64,000 nucleotides of DNA from an uncultured Bacteroidota bacterium (lineage in GTDB: Bacteria; Bacteroidota; Bacteroidia; Flavobacteriales; Flavobacteriaceae). Shown piece after piece: positions 53,426 to 63,000 of the stretch. The stretch is from contig CACMJT010000002.1 in NCBI GenBank assembly GCA_902614065.1, forward strand, positions 62,001 through 126,000. Direction: 5' to 3'. Within the stretch, counting starts at the first letter, position 1, and each line of letters starts with the position of its first letter. Both the position numbers and the translations under genes were made by a program. The notes under the pieces were generated by a model, which had not been told where the DNA came from, made no database searches, and worked only from the letters and a program-made list of their open reading frames with translations.

Positions 53426-53428
53426 TTT

Positions 53429-54772
53429 ATGTTAAATTTTTTATCGTTCATTGAACAAAGTATTCCCAACACAGGCTTTACATTTGATAGCTTTTCAAGA
53501 GGAATTCTTGGGCTTGTTACTATACTAATTGTTGCATATTTCTTTAGTAACAACAAGAAAAAAATTAATTGGAGAACTGTGTTTATTGCATTGTTTTCAC
53601 AAATCATACTCGCAATTCTAATTTTAAAAGTTGGTTTTATTCAAAAGTTATTTGAGGGTGCAGGCTATGCTTTCGTAAAACTGATTGATTTTACAAGAGA
53701 GGGAACACTATTTGTTTTTGGGGACTTATTAAAACCAAATTCAACCAGCTATATATGGGCATTTGAAATTCTACCCACTGTGATTTTTTTCTCAGCTATT
53801 ACATCTATTCTATTTTATTTTAATGTGATTCAGGTCGTGGTTAAGTTTTTCGCAAAACTCTACACTAGATTTTTAAAAATATCCGGTTCTGAAAGTCTGT
53901 CTGTCATTGGTAATATTTTTCTTGGTCAAACGGAAGCACCTCTAATGATCAAAGCATATTTACCCAAAATGAATAAATCTGAAATATTACTCGTTATGGT
54001 GGGGGGAATGGCGACTGTGGCTGGAGGTGTTTTGGCCGCGTATATTGCCTTTTTAGGTGGTGATGATCCAGTAAAACAAGTCGAGTTTGCGAAGCACTTA
54101 TTGACAGCATCCGTTATGGCGGCACCAGGTGCAATACTTATATCAAAAATTTTATATCCACAAACAGAAAAAATTGAGAGTGATGTCAAAGTATCTGACT
54201 ATAAGGCTGGTTCTAATATTTTAGACGCAATATCAAATGGAACTATTGAAGGCATCAAACTTGCCGTAAACATTGGTGCAATGGTATTAGTTTTTATTGC
54301 ATTTATAGCATTAATTAATTACCTGTTTTTGAGTTTTGGTGAAGTAACTGGAATTAATGCCCTTCTGAAAGAAAATACCATTTATGAATCTTTATCATTG
54401 GAAGCCATTATGGGTTTTGTGTTTGCTCCACTCATGTGGCTTATCGGTATTGCAAGTGTGGATATCATGCCGATGGGACAGCTCTTGGGCATAAAACTGT
54501 CAATTAACGAGTTTATAGCTTACATGCAACTTGCAGATTTTCAAAGTAGTTCAGGCCTTGTAAATTTAAAGTATCAAAAATCTGTTATTATGGCTACTTA
54601 CATGTTGTGTGGATTTGCAAACTTTTCATCAATAGGTATCCAAATTGGAGGTATTGGTTCATTAGCTCCTAACCAAAGAAAAACACTATCTGAATTCGGT
54701 ATAAAAGCATTGATAGGTGGAGCCCTTGCATCACTACTTTCAGCAACAATTGCAGGAATGCTAATTGGTTAA
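53429..54772 (+). CDS. Concentrative nucleoside transporter (NupC/CNT family)
   Basis: Cation-coupled nucleoside importer in the inner membrane, 447 aa. Helix-rich with CNT signatures: FLGQTEAPLMIKAYLPKMNK (~169-188), VGGMATVAGGVLAAYIAFLG (~192-211), NGTIEGIKLAVNIGAMVLVF and the C-terminal TYMLCGFANFSSIGIQIGGI. It starts 3 nt after the nuclease gene. Together with thyA downstream and the deoxynucleoside kinase nearby it suggests uptake and salvage of nucleosides. Confidence 0.92.
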   Translation: MLNFLSFIEQSIPNTGFTFDSFSRGILGLVTILIVAYFFSNNKKKINWRTVFIALFSQIILAILILKVGFIQKLFEGAGYAFVKLIDFTREGTLFVFGDLLKPNSTSYIWAFEILPTVIFFSAITSILFYFNVIQVVVKFFAKLYTRFLKISGSESLSVIGNIFLGQTEAPLMIKAYLPKMNKSEILLVMVGGMATVAGGVLAAYIAFLGGDDPVKQVEFAKHLLTASVMAAPGAILISKILYPQTEKIESDVKVSDYKAGSNILDAISNGTIEGIKLAVNIGAMVLVFIAFIALINYLFLSFGEVTGINALLKENTIYESLSLEAIMGFVFAPLMWLIGIASVDIMPMGQLLGIKLSINEFIAYMQLADFQSSSGLVNLKYQKSVIMATYMLCGFANFSSIGIQIGGIGSLAPNQRKTLSEFGIKALIGGALASLLSATIAGMLIG

Positions 54773-54826
54773 TATCTTTTTATTTTTTTTAATTTTTCTC
54801 GTCATACATTTTATAATTTTACAGAT

Positions 54827-55651
54827 ATGAAACAGTATCTTGATCTTGTAAAACATGTTCTTAAAAATGGTGATTACAAGGGCGACAGAACCGGAACTGG
54901 AACAAAAAGCGTATTTGGTTATCAAATGCGCTTTGATTTAAATGACGGTTTTCCACTTGTTACAACAAAAAAACTACATCTTAAATCCATAATCCATGAA
55001 CTTTTGTGGTTTATTAATGGAGAAACCAACATAAAGTACTTGAAAGATAATGGAGTTAAAATATGGGACGCATGGGCTGATGAAAATGGAAATTTAGGAC
55101 CAGTCTATGGATCACAGTGGAGAAATTGGAATAACGAAAAAATTGATCAAATCTCACAATTAATTGATTTGATAAAAAATAATCCTGAAAGTAGAAGAAT
55201 GTTAGTTTCTGCTTGGAATCCTAGTGTTCTTCCAGATACAAAAAAAAGTTTCAGCGAAAATGTGATGAATGGAAAAGCAGCATTACCGCCATGCCACGCC
55301 TTCTTTCAGTTTTATGTTTCCAATAATAAATTATCTTGTCAATTGTATCAAAGAAGTGCAGATATTTTTCTTGGTGTACCTTTTAATATAGCCTCATACG
55401 CTTTATTTACACATATGATAGCACATGTTTGCAATTTAGATGTAGGAGATTTTGTTCACACATTTGGAGATGCACATATCTATAGTAATCACACTCAGCA
55501 AATTGAACTACAACTCTCAAGAAAGCCAAGAAAATTACCTACATTAAACATTAAACGTAAAGTGGGTAGTATTTTTGATTTTAAATTTGAAGATTTTGAA
55601 ATTACTAACTACGATCCCCATCCCCACATCAAAGGCAAAGTTTCCGTGTAG
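54827..55651 (+). CDS. thyA: Thymidylate synthase
   Basis: Methylates dUMP to dTMP with methylenetetrahydrofolate. [18 protein letters not shown] (folate/dUMP loop, ~22-39), [15 protein letters not shown], the catalytic Cys156 in [33 protein letters not shown] and a C-terminal DYxPHP-like [14 protein letters not shown]. Length 274 aa is normal. It follows the nucleoside transporter by 54 nt and is probably the last gene of the etf operon. Confidence 0.96.
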   Translation: MKQYLDLVKHVLKNGDYKGDRTGTGTKSVFGYQMRFDLNDGFPLVTTKKLHLKSIIHELLWFINGETNIKYLKDNGVKIWDAWADENGNLGPVYGSQWRNWNNEKIDQISQLIDLIKNNPESRRMLVSAWNPSVLPDTKKSFSENVMNGKAALPPCHAFFQFYVSNNKLSCQLYQRSADIFLGVPFNIASYALFTHMIAHVCNLDVGDFVHTFGDAHIYSNHTQQIELQLSRKPRKLPTLNIKRKVGSIFDFKFEDFEITNYDPHPHIKGKVSV

Positions 55652-55653
55652 TT

Positions 55654-55691
55654 TGGCATTGAGTTTGTTAATATAAATGGCATTGATTTTG
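55654..55691 (+). repeat. Direct repeat in the leader of the first giant exported-protein gene
   Basis: TGGCATTGAGTTTG (55654-55667) and TGGCATTGATTTTG (55678-55691) differ at one of 14 bases and are 24 bp apart, immediately after the thyA stop and 45 nt before the next start. They could bind an activator, but this may also be a short chance duplication. The rest of the gap (55692-55735) has only a weak TATTTTTA as a possible -7 element. Confidence 0.5.
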
Positions 55692-55735
55692 CAATCTATT
55701 TTTAGGTAAAATATTTATTTTAATTTAAATTTATA

Positions 55736-58700
55736 GTGTTGAAAATAAACAAGACAATCCTCACAGTTTTTACTCTCTTTTCATTAATTATATTGATGGA
55801 CTATCTTCACGTGTCCAATGATGAAATGAGAATTATGCACAAGGATAATTTGGAGAAATCAAAACTGGGTAAAACAAATAATTTAGACAAAAAAATAAGA
55901 AAAGGTTTGGAGCTTCCTCCAAATCCGTATTATGAAAAAATGCTTGAACTTTCAATGAATCCATTAACTGGAAGAGCAGAACCTGAAAAATTATTTGAAT
56001 TAAGAAAACAACTTGAAAATCAAAGTGACAGAATAAGTTCCAGAGCAGGTGCAGTTCCTGGTGAAAATGAAGAAATGCAATGGATTCAAAGAGGCCCAGT
56101 AAATGTAGGTGGAAGAACCAAAGGGATTATGTTTGACCCCAATGATCCTAGCAACGAAACAGTTTTTGCTGGTGGAGTAAGCGGTGGAATTTTTAAGAAT
56201 ACTAACATATCCAACCCAGACTCTGAATGGACATTGGTAACTAAAAATATTCCTCAAAATATTGCAGTTTCATCACTTGCATATGATCCAAATAATACTC
56301 AAATTTTTTATGCAGGGACTGGAGAGTCATATACTGCTGGCGATGCTCTAGGAAATGGATTGTGGCAATCTAAAGATGGTGGTGACACCTGGAACAAAGT
56401 TTTTGGAGGTGATACCGATAATCCATCAACATTTATCAGCGAACCTGATGTTGTTGAAATTATTGATCCATCAACTAATAGAACCTACAATTACGGTAGT
56501 GCTGATTATGGACCCCCCGTGCCCTCCGAGCCAATTGTTGCAAATGCTGTATTAGGTAATCCAATTTTAGGGTGTAGTAATTTTTCTAACCCTGCTGAAA
56601 TAAAAGATAAAATTGTAATTGTTGATCGGGGAGATTGTTATTTTTCAAACAAAAGCTACGCAGCAACAGTTGCTGGTGCTAAATTACTAATTGTAGTAAA
56701 TCAAGATAATGGTTCTGGTGATTGGCAAGATGGTATTTTCACCATGACATCTCCAGGTGCAGATGCTGACCCTCCTCTTACTTATGATTTAAATTGGATT
56801 ACAATTCCCTCAATTATGATTTCCCGTGCTGATGGTAATCACCTAAAATCATTGATTGGTAATGGCGACGTAAGGCTGTCCATAAAAAAATCAAGTGTTC
56901 AAATCCAGGGTTACAGAATTGTTCCAGGTACATTTTATATCAACGATGTTGCTGTTAGATTCAGTGACCAAATAGGTAAATCTGAAGTTTTAGTCGCTGC
57001 AGGAACTTCATCATACAGAGACGCCTCTCGAACTATATTTGGTAGTGATGGTGACTATGGATTTTTCAAAGGCACTGAAAATGATAGTGGTGAATGGACC
57101 TGGCAAAGAATTCCCATTTATGCCGACAACAGCAACATATTAGTACAACCCATAGATATTGAAATCAGCCCTGCTGATGAAAGAGTTTGGATTTCAACAA
57201 CTCGATGGAGGGGTCAAGGAGGTGGTGCAGTGTATGTAGCCAATGAGGACGTGACTTCTTTTGAGAAGAAATTTCAGGTGACAGAAGATACAAATGATGA
57301 TGGGCTTGTAGATGCAAATGATCTGGGTGGTGGAAGAAGAACTGAGATCGATATATCATCCAACAATACCGTTTGGGTTTTAAGTCAGATTGAGAATGCC
57401 AATGGTGGTCTTTCAACCCCGCCTGTAGGAATATTTAAAGCACCCAATGCATTTGAAGGAACAGTCACTAGAATCGAACTTCCATCTGACATAGATAATG
57501 GTATAAGTGATGATGATTTTACAAGAGGGCAATCATTTTATGATTTGATGATTAAAGCGGATCCAAGTAATCCAAATGTCGCTTATGTTGGTGGTATAGA
57601 CCTGTTTAGGACTGATAATGGAGGAGATAGTAATGGCTCCAATAATCCGTGGAATCAAATTTCTCATTGGTATGGGATGTCAGGACTCCAGTTTGCTCAC
57701 GCTGATCAACATAGTTCTGTCATTTCGAGTGCAGACTCCAACAAAATCTTATTTGGAAATGATGGTGGTATATTTTACAGTAACAACCAGGGAACTAATC
57801 TTGGCTCACGTAATTACAATTACCATACATCCCAATACTATACAATTGCTGTTGCTCCATCAACAATGTTTGAAAACCACTCTGTCACACAAAGAGGTAC
57901 TGATAGAAGTGTTAATAGGTCTAGCTCCGTTTTTATTTCTAGAACAGGTCCAAATCAAGATGTTTTTGTAGGTGGTCTCCAAGATAATGGTACAATGTTT
58001 CAAGCAGATAGAGGAAATGCAAAAACCAGAGCAGTTGATGTTTCAGGTGGAGATGGTGCTGCAACCATGTTCTCTCAAAATGTGAACAACAAGTATTATA
58101 TAACAAATTATGTCTATAATCGTGCTGTTGAGGCAGTCAATTTGAATGGTGATACGTCTAGAACTTGGAGATTGAACTCAGAGGGTAGTACAAATGGTGA
58201 TTTCATAACGGTTCAAGATTTAGATTCAAATCGTGGTGTTGTTTATTCTAATTACAGATCGGGTGGTACAAACAGAATTATTGCATATCACAGCTGGGAT
58301 GATTTTGAAGATGCCGACCGAAACACAAATGCCCCTAACATTATAATGACAGGTTCACTTGATGGCAATGTTTCTGCCATCAAAGTTTCCCCTTATACAA
58401 CAGATAGCTCAACAATTTTTGTTGGAACTGAATCCGGAAGTGTTTTTAAAGTAACCAATGCTGACACAGCAGATGCCAATGATAATTCAACTGCAAATTG
58501 GTCTAATATAACGGGTGGTCAATTTCTAGGTAGTGTATCAGACATAGAATTTGGAAAAGACGAGAATCATCTTTTTGTTACGTTTCATAACTACGGAGTA
58601 GAGAATATTTTTTACTCTGAAGATGGTGGACAATCCTGGACTGAGAAAGAAGGGAATCTTCCCGACATTCCTGTAAGATGTATTTTACAGAATCCTTTGT

Positions 58701-60076
58701 CATTGAACGAGGTGATAATTGGAACTGAATTAGGCGTTTGGTATACGAAGAATTTTGAATCAGACAACCCAGACTGGTCAAGAGCAAATTCTGGAATGAG
58801 TGATGTGAGAATTACAGATTTGGACATGAGAGATGATTACAAAGTTTTTGCAGCCACATATGGTTTAGGAATATATTCTGGCGTTTTCACAGAAGAGGAA
58901 GTTGTTGTAGAACCTTCTTTGTCCATTAGTGTTGATCCAAAAGTTTTAAAAATTGGACAAGGAAATTCGGACACCTTTGATATTAATTATGAAGTCAAGG
59001 GAGGTTTTAATGAAGAAGTAACATTTGATGTAATCAACCTACCATCCCTAACTACTGAATCATACAATCCGAGTGATATAATTACCATAAGTGAGGATGG
59101 AACTGTAGTTGTTACTATTGATGTTGGTGGTGAGGAAGTTTCGGGATCATACGATCTTGAAGTAACTGCCAAAAGCTCAACCCAATCACTTAGCGCAAAT
59201 ATTACATTAGATATATTGTCTGATGATTTTGACAACGATGGCATATTTAATGAAAATGATAACTGCCCTTCCACATCTAACCCTGATCAGTCAGACTTAG
59301 ATAATGATGGAGTTGGTGATGTTTGTGATCCTAATCCGATACCACAAAATGTATTCACTCTTCAAACGACTGATGAATCCTGCAAATCGTCTGATGATGG
59401 TAGATTGAGTATTTCAATTTTAGAAGATGATATTCCTGGAATCAAGTTTTCAGTTCATGTGAAAAGTGGTCCTGTTAGTTTCTTACACAACCCTGAATCC
59501 ATTTTGGGTAACAAATGGTCATTAGGTAATCTTGAGTCAGGTAGTTATGAAGTATGCCTAACCTCAACCTCACTCCCCAATTATGAACAATGCTTTAATG
59601 TTTTAATCAACGAGCCAGATGATATTTCAGTTTTCACTGAAAAAAGAGAAGATACTCAGGAGTTAAATATTAATCTAAATGGAAGTGCCAACTATAACAT
59701 TATTCATAATAACAAATACTATACAACCTCTGACTCTGAATTTATACTTACTCTTGATAAGGGGCTAAACTTTATTAAGGTTGTTGGCGACAAAGAATGC
59801 CAAGGCACATATGAAGAAACCATTTTTAATTCTGAGGAAATTCTCTTGAGTCCTAATCCGACTGTTAATTCATCTACGCTTTGGGTTGGTGGTAATGATG
59901 CAGAGGTAAATATTAGTATGTTTGATAGTGCTGGTAGGTTATTGTGGGTAAGGTCAAATGGTATGAACGGTTCAAGAAACATAGATATACAAGTCTCTAA
60001 TTTAAGACCTGGTTTGTATTATATAAAAGTTGATTCAGAAACAGTTAAAAAGACTGCAAAACTTATTAAAAAATAA
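55736..60076 (+). CDS. Giant T9SS-secreted protein: sortilin-like propeller, PA domain, TSP3, type A sorting domain
   Basis: A 1446-aa exported protein. Order: N-terminal hydrophobic signal (~7-25); a helical segment with LPPNPYYEKMLELSMNPLTG (~60-79); VPS10/BNR-like beta-propeller repeats (GRTKGIMFDPNDPSN, SKDGGDTWN, later EDGGQSWTEK) spanning ~115-1045; a protease-associated (PA) domain inserted at ~265-385 with the paired Cys280 and Cys301 (RGDCYF); an Ig-like domain (~1055-1160); a thrombospondin type 3 Ca2+ repeat (~1162-1203, DNDG, DNDGVGDVCDPNP); a further domain; and a T9SS type A C-terminal domain (~1368-1446, LSPNPTVNSS, NLRPGLYYIKV). No peptidase active site is evident, so a binding or adhesive role is likely. 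The start is GTG (or the adjacent TTG). Confidence 0.88.
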   Translation: MLKINKTILTVFTLFSLIILMDYLHVSNDEMRIMHKDNLEKSKLGKTNNLDKKIRKGLELPPNPYYEKMLELSMNPLTGRAEPEKLFELRKQLENQSDRISSRAGAVPGENEEMQWIQRGPVNVGGRTKGIMFDPNDPSNETVFAGGVSGGIFKNTNISNPDSEWTLVTKNIPQNIAVSSLAYDPNNTQIFYAGTGESYTAGDALGNGLWQSKDGGDTWNKVFGGDTDNPSTFISEPDVVEIIDPSTNRTYNYGSADYGPPVPSEPIVANAVLGNPILGCSNFSNPAEIKDKIVIVDRGDCYFSNKSYAATVAGAKLLIVVNQDNGSGDWQDGIFTMTSPGADADPPLTYDLNWITIPSIMISRADGNHLKSLIGNGDVRLSIKKSSVQIQGYRIVPGTFYINDVAVRFSDQIGKSEVLVAAGTSSYRDASRTIFGSDGDYGFFKGTENDSGEWTWQRIPIYADNSNILVQPIDIEISPADERVWISTTRWRGQGGGAVYVANEDVTSFEKKFQVTEDTNDDGLVDANDLGGGRRTEIDISSNNTVWVLSQIENANGGLSTPPVGIFKAPNAFEGTVTRIELPSDIDNGISDDDFTRGQSFYDLMIKADPSNPNVAYVGGIDLFRTDNGGDSNGSNNPWNQISHWYGMSGLQFAHADQHSSVISSADSNKILFGNDGGIFYSNNQGTNLGSRNYNYHTSQYYTIAVAPSTMFENHSVTQRGTDRSVNRSSSVFISRTGPNQDVFVGGLQDNGTMFQADRGNAKTRAVDVSGGDGAATMFSQNVNNKYYITNYVYNRAVEAVNLNGDTSRTWRLNSEGSTNGDFITVQDLDSNRGVVYSNYRSGGTNRIIAYHSWDDFEDADRNTNAPNIIMTGSLDGNVSAIKVSPYTTDSSTIFVGTESGSVFKVTNADTADANDNSTANWSNITGGQFLGSVSDIEFGKDENHLFVTFHNYGVENIFYSEDGGQSWTEKEGNLPDIPVRCILQNPLSLNEVIIGTELGVWYTKNFESDNPDWSRANSGMSDVRITDLDMRDDYKVFAATYGLGIYSGVFTEEEVVVEPSLSISVDPKVLKIGQGNSDTFDINYEVKGGFNEEVTFDVINLPSLTTESYNPSDIITISEDGTVVVTIDVGGEEVSGSYDLEVTAKSSTQSLSANITLDILSDDFDNDGIFNENDNCPSTSNPDQSDLDNDGVGDVCDPNPIPQNVFTLQTTDESCKSSDDGRLSISILEDDIPGIKFSVHVKSGPVSFLHNPESILGNKWSLGNLESGSYEVCLTSTSLPNYEQCFNVLINEPDDISVFTEKREDTQELNINLNGSANYNIIHNNKYYTTSDSEFILTLDKGLNFIKVVGDKECQGTYEETIFNSEEILLSPNPTVNSSTLWVGGNDAEVNISMFDSAGRLLWVRSNGMNGSRNIDIQVSNLRPGLYYIKVDSETVKKTAKLIKK
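59300..59355 (+). repeat. 56-bp block shared with the downstream paralog (copy 1)
   Basis: Identical at 53 of 56 positions to 63658-63713, covering the end of the thrombospondin type 3 repeat and the NPIPQNV linker in both paralogous genes. Flanking sequence is much more diverged. Confidence 0.8.
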
Positions 60077-60093
60077 AATATATTTATTGATCC

Positions 60094-63000
60094 ATGTTTG
60101 AAAAAAAAATAAAGCATATTGCCCTCTTAATTGTCCTAATAGCTTTTATTTATGAGCCTAATTACAATAATGAAATTGAGAATTTAAGAGAACTACATCA
60201 AATTAATTTAAAAAATAGCCCTTTTAAACATACTAAAAAGCTCTCCAAATCAGAAAGAAAAGAACTTAAACTACCACCAAATCCATACAATGACAGGATA
60301 TGGGAATTAACAATGGATCCAGTTCTTGGAAGACCGAGAACAGAAAACTTGTTTAAAATACAGGAAGATTTAGAAGGCTTAGAAAAAATTAGAGTTGCAG
60401 GTGTGCCAGGAGAAAATCCAGACATGGCTTGGGTTCCTAGGGGTCCCACTAACATTGCGGGAAGAACCAACGGAATTATGTTCGATCCCAACGACTCATC
60501 CAATAAGAAGGTTTTTGCTGGAGGTGTAAGTGGTGGGATTTTTGTTAATGAAAATATTGAAGATGAAAATTCTGAGTGGAACATGGTTCAGGGAGTACCA
60601 AGAAATTTACCCATATCAGTATTGACATACGATCCAAATAATACAACGACTTTTTATGCTGGTACAGGTGAGCATTACACTGGAGGAGATGCCTTAGGAA
60701 ATGGTCTTTGGAGATCTACTGATGCTGGTGCTACTTGGGAAAATATTTTTGGTGGTAGATCAGACTCCGAGGAGGTTTTTAAGAGTGAAGTTAATGAACT
60801 AGTTATTACAACACAAACAGATGAAAATCCAATAAGCTTCCTTCAGGCTAGTTTTGGACCAAATCTTCCAGGTCCGCCACTAAGTTATCTTGAAAATGAG
60901 ATAATTGTTGCCAATCCAATTGATGGATGCTCTACATTATCAAATTCAAATGATATTCAAGGAAAAATAGTACTGATAGAAGATGGCTCAATTAATTCAA
61001 GCAATTGTGATTATTTCAAAAAAATCACTGAAGGACAAAACGCTGGAGCCAAAGCTGTAATCGTATATAACAAAGATACTGGAGAATCAGGATGGACTGA
61101 CGATCTAATTACCATGGGTCCAGGAAGTGGTGATATATCTTCAATCACAATACCATCAATCTATATAAAATCTGCTGATGGAAATAAAATAAAAAATTAC
61201 ATCTCAAACAGTAAAACAGATGTTAGAATTATCAAAAAGACCAATATTGGTGTTTCAGGTCTAGATGTTGTGCCAGGGCTTTTCTTTATAAATGATGTTA
61301 TTGTTAGAGACAATGAAGGTACATCGGAGGTCTACGTTGCTGCTGCTTCAAGATTATGGACAAGAATTCTTGGAACAAGGGGTACTGATCAAAGCACCGT
61401 TCTAGGATCAGCACATGATGGCATTTACAAGACTACTGATGGAATCAACTGGACTAAAATAGAACTTTATCATCCGATAGATGCTGATAATGACATTCAC
61501 AATAAAACTGTCGTGCCAATGGACATGGAACTTGATAAAGACAATAGACTTTGGGTGTCATCGACGATGAGCTCAGAATACAAACTGGTTGGTGATTGGA
61601 TAAATAATCCACCCAAAGGCGGGGGAAAAATTTATCGATTAAATGAAGAAGGTTCCGCTGCAACTTTTATTAATGAAATCAGAGGACATGATAATGATCC
61701 TGCAAGAAGAACAGAAATTACCTTCACAGCTGATAATAAACTAATTGCCTTAGCAATAGCTCCAAAAAGTACAGGAGATGGATTCATTAGGGTAGTCCCA
61801 AACATATACAGAGGAACTATTGCTGATTGGATAGCAGGAAATTTTCAAGCTCTTGATCCACCAGTAGACCCTGATTCAAGTGTGCCAGATTATGATTTTG
61901 GTCGAGGCCAATCATATTACAGTATATCTCTCGGTGCCCATCCAACAGACCCAGCCATCGCATTCATTGGAGGAATTAATTTATTTCAATCAACCAATCA
62001 AGGAAATGACTGGGGAGTTTTAACAAATAGAAGCGGTAGAGACGCCCAATATTTACACGCTGATCAACACTCAGTTATTTTTAATGATAAAAACCCTAAC
62101 CTTGTTCTTTTCGGAAACGATGGTGGAATTGGATACTTTAGTGGAGGTTCAATTTTACCTAGAAATAACAAATTTCATACTGCTCAGTATTATACTGTTG
62201 CTGTCGCACCAGTAGGAATGTTTGATAATTATACAACCAATGTCTACGGTGATGATCCGTTAGTTGGTTCATGGGACCCCACAGCTGATAATGGTGATGG
62301 AGGATATGTTTACACACTGGTTACTACAATCAGTGGTCACAAAGATGTTTTCGCTGGTGGTATGCAAGATAACGGAACGTCCATTCAGGCAGATAACGAT
62401 AATGGATTTAGTATAGGAAATGACTTTGGTAGTGGTGATGGTGCGGGGACAATGTTTTCTCAAAAAAATGACAATAAATACATAGTTTATGCTCACACAT
62501 ACAACAACTCCAACTACGTTTTGAACATGAACAACCCCGGAACAAATAATCGAAGTCTTTGGTGGAGAATATCCTCAAATGATGATGATGAAGGAGATTT
62601 TATAAATAAACAAGCACTTGACTCAAACTTTGGAATCATATATTCTAATGCTGGTAATGGTAATGTCAGAGCTTACCATAATTGGGATGATTTTACTGGT
62701 AGCAGAGGAACAGTTAAAGACACGTATGTAATTAATGGTTTGGGCACAAGTACTTCTGCATTAACTGTTTCACCTTTTAATACACAATCATCCATACTTT
62801 ATGTTGGTAGTGATGCTGGTCAACTTTACAAAGTAAGTAATGCAAATAACCCAAATAATCAACAAAAAGTACAAATTACTGGGGATGGTTTTGTTGGTAG
62901 TATTTCTGATATCGAATTTGGTAAAGATGAAAACCACATATTTGTGACATTCTACAATTACGGGGTAGAAAGTATATGGTATAGTGATGATGGAGGAGAA

